Below, piece by piece: positions 8,920 to 18,153 of a stretch of DNA of 64,000 nucleotides (positions are counted from its first letter, which is position 1; each line of letters begins with the position of its first letter). Location: the NCBI RefSeq assembly GCF_003053725.1, contig NZ_QAYC01000011.1:62001-126000 (forward strand), read 5' to 3'. This DNA comes from Rhodovulum kholense. Its GTDB lineage: Bacteria > Pseudomonadota > Alphaproteobacteria > Rhodobacterales > Rhodobacteraceae. Both the position numbers and the translations under genes were made by a program. The notes below the pieces were generated by a model, which saw only the letters and a list, made by a program, of their open reading frames with translations, was not told the DNA's origin and made no database searches.

Positions 8920-9975
8920 TCAGGCCGCGACGGCGGCCGGGGCCGCCGCTGCGGGCCGGGGGGCATCGTGCTCGCGATTCAGGTCGAACCGCGCGATATG
9001 GACCATCTGGTCGGGGTTGTCGGGATCGGGCGCGAGGCAGGCCATCCAGCCCAGCCGGGCCGAGCGGCCCAGCACGGCCGGCACAACTTTGGGCTGCGGC
9101 AGCCAGAGCGCGGCCTCGATCTCAAGCGTCTCGCCCAGATACCAGCGGCACAGCTCGGCCAGCTCGCGATTGTCGGGACCGCCGGGCAGGAAGCGGTCGA
9201 AGGCGGCCATGTCGGGCACATGCAGATGGACCCGGATCCGGTCGCTGATGGTGCGGGCCCGCGCCCCCAGATGGGCGTCGCGCCCCAGACTGGCCGCCCC
9301 CAGCCCCAGCCGGGTTTCGGTCCCGGGCTCGAAATCGAGCCAGCCCGGCACCATCTCCTCGATCTCGACCCGCGCCCGGCCCTCGAAATGCAGCCCCAGC
9401 ATCTGGCGCAGCCGGACCGGGCTTTTGACCCGGCCCGCGGCCAGCGGCACCAGCCGGGCCAGCGCGGTGTCGGGCACCCGGCCCCGGTCGCGGAAGGCCG
9501 GCGTCGCGGTCCCGGCAAAGGCCAGCAGATAGCCCTGGAAACGGTCGTCGGGATGGTCGAACTGGGTGATCGGGCGGGCATCGGACCAGGCCCGGAAGAA
9601 CAGCTCCTGAAACCGTTCGGTGAAGATGTCGGTGAAGGCGGTGAAGCTTTCATCGCCCGCATCGAACCAGCGCCGGACCTCTTCGGTCCAGGCCAGGGGC
9701 AGCGCGCCGAAGGCACCGTAAAAGCCCAGGAACTGGGCCCTGAGGACCGGCCTTCCGCGCCCGTCCCGCCCGGCCCGCGACAGATCCGAGACCGGGAAGG
9801 CCAGGAACGGGTCCTGCCCCAGCCGCACCACCGCCTCGGCGGCGCGGGCATTGCGCCCGATCCGGGGCGCGTCAGGGGCGGCGCGCTCCAGCGCCCGGAG
9901 CGCCGCGAACAGCCCCACCCCCTCGGCCGCAGTCGCCTCGGCCGCGCGGCGGTCGGAAAAGCTCTCGCCCGTCAC
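8920..9975 (-). CDS. tssG: T6SS baseplate protein TssG
   Basis: TssG (ImpH/VasB family) is a 351-residue baseplate wedge component that binds TssF. The start is a GTG at 9975 overlapping the tssF stop (GTGA). The N-terminal region contains FFAALRALERAAPDAPRIG, and then the family patterns VRLGQDPFLAFP and PVLRAQFLGFYGAFGALP. The C-terminal half has the GTETRLGLGAASLGRDAHLG segment typical of TssG. Its length and place directly after tssF are those of standard T6SS clusters. Confidence 0.95.
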   Translation of the reverse strand: MTGESFSDRRAAEATAAEGVGLFAALRALERAAPDAPRIGRNARAAEAVVRLGQDPFLAFPVSDLSRAGRDGRGRPVLRAQFLGFYGAFGALPLAWTEEVRRWFDAGDESFTAFTDIFTERFQELFFRAWSDARPITQFDHPDDRFQGYLLAFAGTATPAFRDRGRVPDTALARLVPLAAGRVKSPVRLRQMLGLHFEGRARVEIEEMVPGWLDFEPGTETRLGLGAASLGRDAHLGARARTISDRIRVHLHVPDMAAFDRFLPGGPDNRELAELCRWYLGETLEIEAALWLPQPKVVPAVLGRSARLGWMACLAPDPDNPDQMVHIARFDLNREHDAPRPAAAAPAAVAA

Positions 9976-11900
9976 AGGATCGGCCCGCTGCCCGAGCGCG
10001 GCGGCCAGGTCCGGATCGCGCCGCGCTGAACCGACGCGACACGGACCTGGGTAAAGCTGTTCACCGCGGCATATTCCGACAGGAAGCGGTCGAGCACCGC
10101 GCCGATCAGCATCACGCCCGTGCTCTCGTAATCGCTTTCGTCGAAGCTCAGCGAAATCTCGGTGCCGCGCGCCAGGTGATAGCCGTCGGCCATGGCGACC
10201 GAGCGCGTCACCGGCCGGGTCTCGACCGAACGCAGCCCGCGCACCCCGGCCTCGGCCGCGCTGTCCGAGAAATCGGCGAACAGCGCCAGCATCTCGCGCA
10301 GCGCCGCCGCGCTGTCGCCGTCCTGCCGCCCGCCCAGCCCGAACTGGTTCAGCGACAGATACGAGATCAGCCGCCAGTAGACATCGCCCGCCCCCGCGCG
10401 CGGCCCCGCGCCCGGATCGGCCCGGCCCAGCGGGTTGCGCGGCGGCGTCGGCCCGGCCCGGCAGGCCAGCGACACGGTGACATCGTCGGTCATGTGGAAA
10501 TCGCCCTCGCTGCCCGCGATCGGCAGCTCGGCGGGCAGATGCCGGTTGGAACAGAGCGCGCGGACCTGCAGCCGCTGGATATCGTCGCCGCCATCGGGCT
10601 CGTAGACCGAGATGAAGGTCTCGGTGCCGCGATAGCGGTTGCGCGCCGGGCCGAAGCGAAGCTCGCGCGCGGTCAGGCGGCGGGGCTTGCGCCGCGCGGT
10701 GTAATACAGCGTCCGGCGCGGGTCCTGTCCGCCCTCGGGCAGCGCGTAAAGCGGCTGCACCCGCTCCTTGCTGCCATGAGTGGCGTAATGGGCATGGACG
10801 TCGAGAATATCGAGCAGCTCGTAATGGGTGACCGGCGTCGCATTGGGCGTGACCACATATTCATGCTGCTTGCCGTCGATCCGCACGGTCGAGGACATCT
10901 CCTCGAACAGGTTCACGGCAGGCGCGCAGTTCAGCGCGATATCGCCCTCGGACAGCCGCTCGGCCAGGCGCGGATCGGCGCGGTCGAACTCGACGATCAC
11001 CTGAACCTCGGACCCGCGCAGCCGGGGCAGATGGTCGGCCAACCCCCGGATGCGGAAGCCCAGGAACTTGCGCGGGAAGACGAAATATTCGCGCAGCAGG
11101 GCGAAGCCGTCGAACAGCCGCGTGTGATGCGGGAAAAGCCGCTCGTCGGGGTCGAAGCCCACCTGTTCCAGACAATCGGGCGGCAGCCGCGCGAAGACCG
11201 GATCGCCCTGCGCATCGAGCCAGCGCAACGAGACCCTGAGGCTGCGCGCGAAGATCTGTTCATACAGCGCCACCGCCTCGGCCATCGGCCCGGTCAGGTG
11301 CAGATCCAGCCGGTCGAGCTCCAGCTCGGCAAGCGGCGCCGACCCGTCGGCCAGCCCGGACGGCGCGATCCGCGCCAGATCGAGCACCAGCCCGGCCTTG
11401 GTGCCCTCGGCGATCTCCTGCCCCAGCGCGCCGACCGGCCCCGCCCCCGACAGGTAGCGCAGCCCCGACAGCTTCAGCGGCCAGATCGTCAGCGGCGCGG
11501 CCAGCGAGAACCGGCAGGCGATGCGCTTGTCGGCATCGCGAAAGCGCGCATCCATATAGGCGCCGGGGTCGAAGCGCAGCCCCTTGACGATGTCGGAATT
11601 CCCGGCCGGAACCGAGGCCTCGACCAGCATCGCCGAGGGCGTCGGCGCCAGCGCATCGGGAAAGACCTGATCCAGCAGCGCCTCGGTAAAGCCGCGGAAC
11701 TCGTCCTGCAGCTTGAGCTGCACCCGCGCGGCGAGGAAGGCCGAGCCCTCCAGCAGCCCCGCGACGGTGGGGTCGAGATTGTCGGCCATCAGCCCGCCCA
11801 GCCGGTCGGCCAGGCCCGGATAGTCGCGGGCGAATTCGGCGGTGCGTTCCTTCAGCAGCGCCAGTTCGCGGTTATAGGTGTCGCGCAGCGCCGGGTTCAC
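9972..11900 (-). CDS. tssF: T6SS baseplate protein TssF
   Basis: This 642-residue protein (ImpG/VasA family) forms the baseplate wedge with TssG, TssE and TssK. The start is a GTG at 11900 overlapping the tssE stop. The N-terminus is typical (YNRELALLKERTAEFARDYP, then DPTVAGLLEGSAFLAARVQL), followed by FRGFTEALLDQVFPD. The C-terminal part has DPRRTLYYTARR and the LSLNQFGLG segment seen across the family. GTGA overlaps link tssE, tssF and tssG, as expected for parts needed in fixed ratio. Confidence 0.96.
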   Translation of the reverse strand: MNPALRDTYNRELALLKERTAEFARDYPGLADRLGGLMADNLDPTVAGLLEGSAFLAARVQLKLQDEFRGFTEALLDQVFPDALAPTPSAMLVEASVPAGNSDIVKGLRFDPGAYMDARFRDADKRIACRFSLAAPLTIWPLKLSGLRYLSGAGPVGALGQEIAEGTKAGLVLDLARIAPSGLADGSAPLAELELDRLDLHLTGPMAEAVALYEQIFARSLRVSLRWLDAQGDPVFARLPPDCLEQVGFDPDERLFPHHTRLFDGFALLREYFVFPRKFLGFRIRGLADHLPRLRGSEVQVIVEFDRADPRLAERLSEGDIALNCAPAVNLFEEMSSTVRIDGKQHEYVVTPNATPVTHYELLDILDVHAHYATHGSKERVQPLYALPEGGQDPRRTLYYTARRKPRRLTARELRFGPARNRYRGTETFISVYEPDGGDDIQRLQVRALCSNRHLPAELPIAGSEGDFHMTDDVTVSLACRAGPTPPRNPLGRADPGAGPRAGAGDVYWRLISYLSLNQFGLGGRQDGDSAAALREMLALFADFSDSAAEAGVRGLRSVETRPVTRSVAMADGYHLARGTEISLSFDESDYESTGVMLIGAVLDRFLSEYAAVNSFTQVRVASVQRGAIRTWPPRSGSGPIL

Positions 11901-12490
11901 GACCGCATCCTCAGATCCGACATGTCCATCTTGCCCGCGCCCAGATCGACCTCGGCATCGAAGCCCACCGACAGGTCGACCGGGTCGCCGGTCAGCTCGC
12001 CCTCGACCGTGACCGACAGGCGCTGGCCGCTGTCGCCATCGGCATCGACCACCCGGACCTCGAGCGTACCGGGCAGAAAGCGCGGCTCGTGGCGCAACAG
12101 CGACTCGCGGATCGATTCGACGATGGCGGGACTGTGAAACTCGGCCGGCGAGACCGAGGACAGGTCGCGGAAGCCGTAATTCAGGATCGAGTTCGCCACA
12201 TGCGGCGCATCGCTCAGATCGATCGCGGCATCGAGCCGGATGGTGTTCAGCAGCGCATCCAGATCGGCCTGCAGATGGGCGCGCAGGATGCTGGCCGATA
12301 TGCCCTCGCGGCGCGGCTTGGCACGGGCCGAAACCTCGGTCTCGCCATCCTCGGCGGGCCGGTTCGCGCGGCGGGCGTCATGGTCCTCATGGGCCGAACG
12401 GAAGATCTGGAAAATCGAGATCTTGGCGCGGTCCCGGTCGCGCCAGGCCTCACGGGCCCCGGGCCCGGTCTCCTGCGGAGGTCCGGCCAT
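11897..12490 (-). CDS. tssE: T6SS baseplate protein TssE (gp25-like)
   Basis: This 197-residue protein starts at ATG 12490, which has a GGGAGAGG ribosome site; an upstream ATG at 12514 lacks one. TssE is related to phage T4 gp25 and nucleates sheath polymerisation on the baseplate. The conserved core is DLDALLNTIRLDAAIDLSDA followed by SILNYGFRDLSSVSP, with a beta-rich C-terminus. It lies 104 bases downstream of hcp, past a hairpin, and overlaps tssF. Confidence 0.93.
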   Translation of the reverse strand: MAGPPQETGPGAREAWRDRDRAKISIFQIFRSAHEDHDARRANRPAEDGETEVSARAKPRREGISASILRAHLQADLDALLNTIRLDAAIDLSDAPHVANSILNYGFRDLSSVSPAEFHSPAIVESIRESLLRHEPRFLPGTLEVRVVDADGDSGQRLSVTVEGELTGDPVDLSVGFDAEVDLGAGKMDMSDLRMRS

Positions 12491-12548
12491 TGCCTCTCCC
12501 GATGCTGGTTGCAAGACCCGGCCCGCGGCCGGTCAGGGCGAAAGGCGA

Positions 12549-12566
12549 AGGCCGGAACTCCGGCCT
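12549..12566 (-). terminator. Hairpin between hcp and tssE (possible attenuator)
   Basis: AGGCCGGA and TCCGGCCT form a perfect 8-bp stem with a two-base loop, 29 bases past the hcp stop. There is no run of T, so it is more likely a partial terminator or mRNA stabiliser than a full stop. It would allow far more hcp than baseplate transcript, which the secretion machine needs. Confidence 0.45.
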
Positions 12567-12594
12567 CCGCGGCTGTCGCTGGGGCGTTTCCGCC

Positions 12595-13092
12595 TCAGGC
12601 CGCCCATTCCTTGTTCTCGGCGATCTCCCAGCCGGCGGTGCTTTCGGGACCGGCGCCGCCGGTTTCCTCCTGCATGGTGTAGGTCACCTGGAAGGCACGG
12701 AAGTTCAGCGTCAGGGTTTCCTGCACGCGGTCCAGACCGTCCTTCGAGCCGCCGGTGACATAGGACGTGATCATCACGTCCTTGAGGTCGATCTTGAGAT
12801 AGTCGACCGGAGCAGAGCCGCCCGACTTGCGCACCACCAGCTGACCGCCGGTGATATGCTCGCCCGAGCAGCAGCGCTTGATCAGGTCATGGGTGGCGGC
12901 ATCGACGTATTTGGTCAGGGTGATGTCCTGGACATCGACCTTGCCGCCGCCGCCGCCGTGACCCATGTGGGTCGTGCCCGACTGGCTCAGGCCCCAGTTC
13001 CAGGACAGCACGTCGATCCAGTCCTTGTGTTTGTCATCAAGGGATTCGCCCTTGATGTTGTTCTCGAGCTTTAGGAAGCAATCGATGGCCAT
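12595..13092 (-). CDS. hcp: T6SS tube protein Hcp (TssD)
   Basis: This 165-residue protein starts MAIDCFLKLEN at 13092. Hexamers of Hcp stack into the inner tube that is fired out of the cell. Typical features are IDCFLKLENNIKGES near the start, DWIDVLSWNWG, LTKYVDAATHDL and the C-terminal LNFRAFQVTYTMQ. A Gly/His-rich insert (THMGHGGGGGKV) sits in the loop at about residues 45-55. It has its own 72-base upstream gap after tssC and a hairpin downstream, fitting separate high expression. Confidence 0.96.
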   Translation of the reverse strand: MAIDCFLKLENNIKGESLDDKHKDWIDVLSWNWGLSQSGTTHMGHGGGGGKVDVQDITLTKYVDAATHDLIKRCCSGEHITGGQLVVRKSGGSAPVDYLKIDLKDVMITSYVTGGSKDGLDRVQETLTLNFRAFQVTYTMQEETGGAGPESTAGWEIAENKEWAA

Positions 13093-13149
13093 TGCGCGGT
13101 ACCTCACTCTAATTGCGCGTTCAGGGATGGCGGTCGGGGTCGAGGCCTT

Positions 13150-13179
13150 TTATTTGCCGGCCGGTTATTTGCCGACTGG
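13150..13179 (-). repeat. Imperfect 15-bp tandem repeat over the tssC stop codon
   Basis: TTATTTGCCGGCCGG (plus strand) is followed directly by TTATTTGCCGACTGG, matching at 13 of 15 positions. The unit includes the tssC stop codon, so a second in-frame TAA stands 15 bases downstream. It looks like a small duplication that left tssC with a back-up stop. Confidence 0.6.
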
Positions 13180-14658
13180 CAGCCTCGACACGAGGCTCAT
13201 GCCGATATCCATGCCTTCCAGCTGGAAATGCGGCCTGAGATAGAACTTGCCCTGGTAATATCCGGGGTTCAGTTCATCCTCGATCACTTCGACCTTTGCC
13301 CCCGCCAGCGGTTTGCGAGCCTTCTCCATCTCGCTGGCGCTCTCGGGATTGCCCGAGACATACTTGTTGATCCAGGCCTGCAGGTCCTTTTCAAGCTGCA
13401 GCCGGTCGGGGCTCTGGCCGATCTTGTCGCGCACCATGACCTTCAGGTAATGGGCAAAGCGCGACACTGCGAAAATATAGGGGATCCGCGAGGACATGTT
13501 GTCCGAGGCGGTCGCCCGGTCATCGACATATTTCTTTGGACGGTAAAGGGACTGGGCGCCAATGAATGCGGCCTTGTCGGTATGCTGGCGGTGGATCAGC
13601 CCGATCAGCCCGGCCTTGGACAGTTCGCCCTCGCGCCGGTCGGTGATCGACACCTCGGTCGGACATTTCATGTCCTTGGCGCCGTCGCCGGTATCGAACA
13701 GATGGGTCGGCAGGTTCGCCACCTCGCCGCCCGAGGTCACGCCCCGGATCCGCACCGTCCAGCCATATTCCTTGAACGCCCGGTTGATGTTCGCCGCCAT
13801 CGCATGGGCCGCGTTCATCCAGGCGTACCGCTTGCCGTCATGGCCGTCGGTTTCCTCGACGAAGTTGAACTCCTCGACCACCGAGTTGGAATTCGGCCCG
13901 TAGGGCTCGCGCGCCAGCACGCGCGGCGCGACCAGCGCCACGAAGCGCGAATTCTCGCTGTCGCGCAGGCTGTTCCACTGCGCGTATTCCGGCGTCTCGA
14001 AGATCTCGGACAGATCCGGCGGCACCGAGATCTCGTTCCAGCTGTCCAGTCCCAGCAGATCGGGCGCCGCGCCCGAGATGAAGGGCGCCAGCGACGCCTC
14101 GGCGATCTTGGCCACCGATTGCAGCAGGTTCACGTCGGGCGAGGAATGGTCGAAATAGTAATCGCCCACCAGCGCGCCGAACGGCTTGCCGCCCAGCGTG
14201 CCCAGGTTCTGCTCGTAGATCATCGTGTGCAGGGGCGACTTGTCCCATTTGGCGCCGGGATAGCGCCGCATCATCGCCTGCAGCTCGGGTTTCGAGATGT
14301 TCAGCACCTTGACCCGCAGCGAGGCATCGGTCTCGGCATTGTTCAGCGTGTAGGCCAGCCCGCGCCACGAAGCCTCGATCTGCTGGAACTCGGCCGCATG
14401 CAGGATCTCGTTGACCTGATCGCTCAGCTTCTCGTCGAGCCGCGCGATCATCGCGTCCAGCGTGTCGATCACGTCCTCGGCGATCAGCTCGCTCGACCCC
14501 AGCGCCTCGCGCGCCAGCGCCGTCACCGCATTGTCGACCTCGCGCGCGGCAATGTCGCTGCGCGGCTTGATGGTCTGCTTCAGGATGTCCTGGAATTCCG
14601 AAAGCTCGTCGAGCGCGCCTTCGGCCGCACCCGCCTGCCGTTCTGCGTTCTGAGTCAT
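13165..14658 (-). CDS. tssC: T6SS contractile sheath large subunit TssC
   Basis: This 497-residue protein forms the T6SS contractile sheath around the Hcp tube together with TssB. Conserved stretches include ASWRGLAYTLNNAETDASL, KWDKSPLHTMIYEQNLGTLG, GALVGDYYFDHSSPDVNLL, SRFVALVAPRVLAREPYG and the C-terminal FYLRPHFQLEGMDIGMSL. Length and order (tssB, tssC, hcp) are standard. It starts 22 bases after tssB, so both come from one message. Confidence 0.98.
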   Translation of the reverse strand: MTQNAERQAGAAEGALDELSEFQDILKQTIKPRSDIAAREVDNAVTALAREALGSSELIAEDVIDTLDAMIARLDEKLSDQVNEILHAAEFQQIEASWRGLAYTLNNAETDASLRVKVLNISKPELQAMMRRYPGAKWDKSPLHTMIYEQNLGTLGGKPFGALVGDYYFDHSSPDVNLLQSVAKIAEASLAPFISGAAPDLLGLDSWNEISVPPDLSEIFETPEYAQWNSLRDSENSRFVALVAPRVLAREPYGPNSNSVVEEFNFVEETDGHDGKRYAWMNAAHAMAANINRAFKEYGWTVRIRGVTSGGEVANLPTHLFDTGDGAKDMKCPTEVSITDRREGELSKAGLIGLIHRQHTDKAAFIGAQSLYRPKKYVDDRATASDNMSSRIPYIFAVSRFAHYLKVMVRDKIGQSPDRLQLEKDLQAWINKYVSGNPESASEMEKARKPLAGAKVEVIEDELNPGYYQGKFYLRPHFQLEGMDIGMSLVSRLPVGK

Positions 14659-14680
14659 TTACCCCATTCCCCCCGGAAGC

Positions 14681-15205
14681 TCACGTGTCTTCCGACGACG
14701 CGTCGTCGCGCGCCGCCCGGTCCGCCAGCGCCGCCATCAGTTCGGGATCGGCCAGCAGACGTTTGATATGTTCCTGGGCGCGGGGCTTGGTGCCCATGTA
14801 GCGCTGCAGGTTGGCAAGCTGTTCGCGCGCTTCCAGAAGCTGGCGCAGCGCGGGCACCTGACGGGCCACCGCGGCCGGTTCCAGATCCTCCATCTTCTCG
14901 AACTGGAGGTTCACCGCCAGCTTCTCGCCCGACCCCGGCTGCAGCCGGTTCTCGACGGTGAAGGTGACGCCCGGCGCGACCGAGGCCATGTAATCGTCCA
15001 GCGTGTCCTTGGTCACATCGGTAAAGCTGCGATCCTCGACCGCCGGTTTCTCGACCCCCGGATTGTTGCCAGACAGGTCCGACATCACCCCCATGACAAA
15101 GGGCAGCTCGACCATCTTCTCGCTATCGTAGGGGTCTTGATACTGGATCTGGACCCGCGGCGGACGATTGCGCTTGATGAAACCGGAACCGGAGTTCGAT
15201 GACAT
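14681..15205 (-). CDS. tssB: T6SS contractile sheath small subunit TssB
   Basis: This 174-residue protein carries the family N-terminus (SGSGFIKRNRPPRVQIQYQD, LPFVMGVMSDLSGN) and the VEDRSFTDVTKDTLDDYMAS segment. It assembles with TssC into the sheath that ClpV later takes apart. A strong AAGGAAGG ribosome site precedes the ATG. The 143-base gap upstream, after tssA, probably holds a promoter for tssB, tssC and hcp. Confidence 0.97.
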   Translation of the reverse strand: MSSNSGSGFIKRNRPPRVQIQYQDPYDSEKMVELPFVMGVMSDLSGNNPGVEKPAVEDRSFTDVTKDTLDDYMASVAPGVTFTVENRLQPGSGEKLAVNLQFEKMEDLEPAAVARQVPALRQLLEAREQLANLQRYMGTKPRAQEHIKRLLADPELMAALADRAARDDASSEDT

Positions 15206-15348
15206 TATTTTCCTTCCTTTATCAGTCTCTTGTCGTCATTCCACCGGAACGCGCCGCCTGTTGCTTGGAACCGTTCCTGATCGAAATTGTCAACGCAGAG
15301 ATGCACTGCGTCAGAAGATCGGCGGAACTTCGACCATTTCAACATACC
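15206..15348 (-). promoter_or_regulatory. Upstream region of tssB with two inverted repeats
   Basis: This is the largest gap inside the structural T6SS operon and is less G+C-rich than its surroundings. It holds ACGCAG-N7-CTGCGT (15293-15311), GGAACCGTTCC (15267-15277, odd-centred palindrome) and TTGACA on the minus strand (15293-15288). No convincing -10 element lies at the usual distance. It may carry an operator for an activator or repressor of the sheath and tube genes. Confidence 0.35.
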
Positions 15349-16695
15349 TTAACGTCCTCCCTCCGCCGATGGCAGCAATTCCCGCAGGATGGACGGGAAA
15401 TCCTTACCTAGATAGGCTTGCGCCCGCTCCAGCAGCATCGGGACCGGGCTTGAACGTTCGGTGCGGCGGAAATGATCCTCGACCGCGCGCATCGTTCCTG
15501 CGGCCTGTTCGGCGCTGTCGATGGCCGGCGGCGGCGGGCGCAGGGTCGATTCGGCCCGCGCCGGGGCCGGGTCGGCGGGCCCGGCCTCCTCGGTCAGGCT
15601 GCGCAGCCGCGCGCTGTCCAGCACAAAGCCGGTCTCGGGACCGAAGCCGATCTGCGCCTCGGCCGCGCGGCCGGGCATCAGCACCTCCAGCGCCTCGATC
15701 AGCGGCCGCCCGATCAGCAGCCGCGCCTGCGTCACCAGCAGCAGCGCGGGCGAGGACGGCTCGGCGCGGCGGTAATAGGCCTCGCAGGCCTCCAGCAGCC
15801 GCCTTGCATGGTCCTGGTCGCGCACCTCGGGCGCCCCGGCCGGAAGCGCGCGATCACGCGGCGGCACCTGCACCGGGGCGCTGTGCGGCACCGGCTCGGG
15901 CGCAGGCGCCTCGGGGATCGGCACCGGCGCGGCCAGATCGGGGCGGACCGCGACGATCGCCCCCCGCATCTCGGCCAGAACGCCCGTCAGCGGGTCCAGA
16001 TGCGGGGTGAAGGGCGCCTCGGGATCGGCCGCGCAGGCGGCAACGATCCGCGTCACCGCCGCCATCGCCCGGTCGAGCGCGGTGAGGGTCCGCGTCAGCC
16101 GCGCCCCGTTGCCCGGATCGGCCAGCACCGCGGTCAGCGACTCGGTCGACAGCCCGCTTTCGCCCTGCAGCGGCGTCGCCTGCCCGGCCGCCACCCGCAG
16201 CTTGCGCAGCGTCACCTCGGCGCTTCCGGCCAGCCCGGCCCAGGTCAGCGGCTGGATCACCGTCGCCGGAGCGGCCAGCTCGGCCAGCGCCTCGCGCCGT
16301 TCGGCCGGATCGCCCTCGGCCCCGGGATGCACCTCGCGCGGATAGCGTTCCAGCAGCAGCGCCACCGTCTCGAGCGTCTCGGCCACGTCGGGAACCCGCC
16401 CCGCCAGCGCCAGCCATTGCACCCGCAGCGCCAACAGCCGCAGATCGCGGCTGCGCCCCAGCAGCGCATCGATCTGGCGCAGCTCCGCGGCCAGATCCAG
16501 CGTGCCGGGATCGAAGACCCTGTCGGGCGAGACCGAGCCATCGGGCCGGGTCACCCCCGGACGGGCATAGGCATCGGGAAGACGGCCGAGCGCCGCGAAA
16601 TAATAGGCGTCGAAATCCGGATCCATCCGCGCGTTGAGATCGGGCCCGCAGGGGCCGTCGTCGACCATCGGTTCCGCGAGGGAATCAAGACCCAT
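15349..16695 (-). CDS. tssA: T6SS assembly cap protein TssA
   Basis: This 448-residue protein starts at ATG 16695 (AGAGGTG upstream); the longer frame to 16785 adds unrelated residues. The ImpA N-terminal domain is clear in LAEPMVDDGPCGPDLNARMD, and its DFDAYYFAALGRLP and LRQIDALLGRSRDLRLL segments. The C-terminus ends in RAQAYLGKDFPSILRELLP, the usual TssA tail region. TssA primes tube and sheath polymerisation at the baseplate. It lies between tagH and tssB in the same orientation. Confidence 0.93.
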   Translation of the reverse strand: MGLDSLAEPMVDDGPCGPDLNARMDPDFDAYYFAALGRLPDAYARPGVTRPDGSVSPDRVFDPGTLDLAAELRQIDALLGRSRDLRLLALRVQWLALAGRVPDVAETLETVALLLERYPREVHPGAEGDPAERREALAELAAPATVIQPLTWAGLAGSAEVTLRKLRVAAGQATPLQGESGLSTESLTAVLADPGNGARLTRTLTALDRAMAAVTRIVAACAADPEAPFTPHLDPLTGVLAEMRGAIVAVRPDLAAPVPIPEAPAPEPVPHSAPVQVPPRDRALPAGAPEVRDQDHARRLLEACEAYYRRAEPSSPALLLVTQARLLIGRPLIEALEVLMPGRAAEAQIGFGPETGFVLDSARLRSLTEEAGPADPAPARAESTLRPPPPAIDSAEQAAGTMRAVEDHFRRTERSSPVPMLLERAQAYLGKDFPSILRELLPSAEGGR

Positions 16696-16799
16696 GAGGC
16701 ACCTCTTAAAATTTCCGTCGACCGCGCTTTGCGACCCAAATCCATTGGCAAGACCGTCAGCACAGATATGTAGGCGAGCTTGCACCAGATCAACCTACG

Positions 16800-18077
16800 C
16801 TAATCCGGCATTGCCCCCTGCGCCCGGGCATAGGCTTCGGCAAAGGCATCGAGGAAGGCGTCGAGCATGCCATTTTCGCCTTTCCCGGCAAGGGCATCCC
16901 ACCGCGCGACATAGCTGTCCCAGGCTCGCGCCTTGCGCGAGCCGGCCAGCAGATTTCCGCCGGTCGTCCCGGCTTCGACCGCCTCGGGCGCCAGACCCTC
17001 CAGAACCGCGGCCAGCGCCGGCTGAATCGCCGCGAAAATGCCCTGCTGATGGCGGGCAAGATCCGCCAGAGCGGTCTCGAATCCCTCGGGCCCGGCCAGA
17101 AAGCCGTCGCGCGGGACCAGAAACAGCACCTCCAGCGCCGCGTCGGTATCGGGCAGGAACTTCATCGGATTGTTGCCGCTGGCGCTGCGCATGGTGCGTT
17201 CGCCCGACCGGGTGAACTGCTTGACGCTGGCGCGGTCGCGCAGCATCCGCATCACGCCCCCGGTCGCGACCCGCGCGACCCGGCCCAGATCGCGCGCCAG
17301 CGCCTCGGCATCCGCGCCCTGCGCCAGATCCGGGTCAAGCCCCGCCCCCTCGCAGAACGCCCGCAGGAAGGCCTCGTCCCGCCCGGAACCCGCCGCAGAC
17401 GAAGACGGCGACGCGGCGGCGGCCGGATCGCGGCCCGGCGGGTGGAAGGGCTGCGGCTCGGGCGCGACCGGCGGGGTGCCCGAGGGCGGGCGCCGGGGTG
17501 CGTGCCCACCAGCCCCAGCCCCGGCGCCTGCGCCTGCGCCAGTCCCGGCGGGCGCGAACGGACCCGGCGCCGCAGGAGCGGCAGGCGCCAGCGGCACGAA
17601 GCCGTGCAGACCGTCATCGCGCCCGGCCACCGGCCCGAACGGGGCACGCGCGGGCCCCGACACCGGAGACGCGACCGGGGCGGCGGCCAGCGCGCCGAAA
17701 TCCCAGGGGTCGTCCTCGGCCGGCAGGGCGCCACCGCCCCCCGCGCCGGTCGCCGGGCCCTCGGCCCCCTCCGCCACCGCGATCACATAGGGGCCGACCC
17801 GGAACCGGTCGCCCGGCACCAGCGGATGCGGCCCCTGCAGCCGATGGGGATGCCCGTCGAGAAAGGTGCCGTTGGTCGACAGATCGACCAGCCAATAGCG
17901 CCCCTCGCTGAATTTCAGGTCGAAATGATGGCCCGAGACATGCCGCGCCGGATCGGGCAGCACCCAGTCCATGCCGCGCCGCCGTCCGACGCACAGATCG
18001 CGCCCGTCCAGCCCGATCCAGGTCGGGCTGCCATCGGCCAGCCGCTCGGCATTCTCTATCCGCAAGATCAACATCAT
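16800..18077 (-). CDS. tagH: T6SS-associated FHA-domain protein TagH
   Basis: This 425-residue protein has an N-terminal forkhead-associated domain (about residues 1-105), with CVGRRRGMDWVLPDPARHVS and GHHFDL then LVDLSTNGTFLDG, the phosphothreonine-binding loops. A long Ala/Gly/Pro-rich linker (about 110-225) leads to a helical C-terminal domain containing VARVATGGVMRMLRDRASVK and the KFLPDTDAALEVLF segment found in TagH/ImpI proteins. FHA proteins of T6SS usually sense PpkA-dependent phosphorylation, but no ppkA, pppA or tagF is in this window. It lies between PAAR and tssA. Confidence 0.9.
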   Translation of the reverse strand: MMLILRIENAERLADGSPTWIGLDGRDLCVGRRRGMDWVLPDPARHVSGHHFDLKFSEGRYWLVDLSTNGTFLDGHPHRLQGPHPLVPGDRFRVGPYVIAVAEGAEGPATGAGGGGALPAEDDPWDFGALAAAPVASPVSGPARAPFGPVAGRDDGLHGFVPLAPAAPAAPGPFAPAGTGAGAGAGAGAGGHAPRRPPSGTPPVAPEPQPFHPPGRDPAAAASPSSSAAGSGRDEAFLRAFCEGAGLDPDLAQGADAEALARDLGRVARVATGGVMRMLRDRASVKQFTRSGERTMRSASGNNPMKFLPDTDAALEVLFLVPRDGFLAGPEGFETALADLARHQQGIFAAIQPALAAVLEGLAPEAVEAGTTGGNLLAGSRKARAWDSYVARWDALAGKGENGMLDAFLDAFAEAYARAQGAMPD

Positions 18078-18153
18078 CGGATCTCCAGATACCCCGGCCC
18101 CGCCGCTCGTTCCAGAGCGTCCTGCGCGCAGGTCCGCCCCCGCGCCCGGCCCG

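Noticed and set aside
6857-9532. An 891-codon plus-strand frame across clpV and tssG
   Set aside because: It is a shadow of two well-conserved T6SS genes and crosses their boundary.
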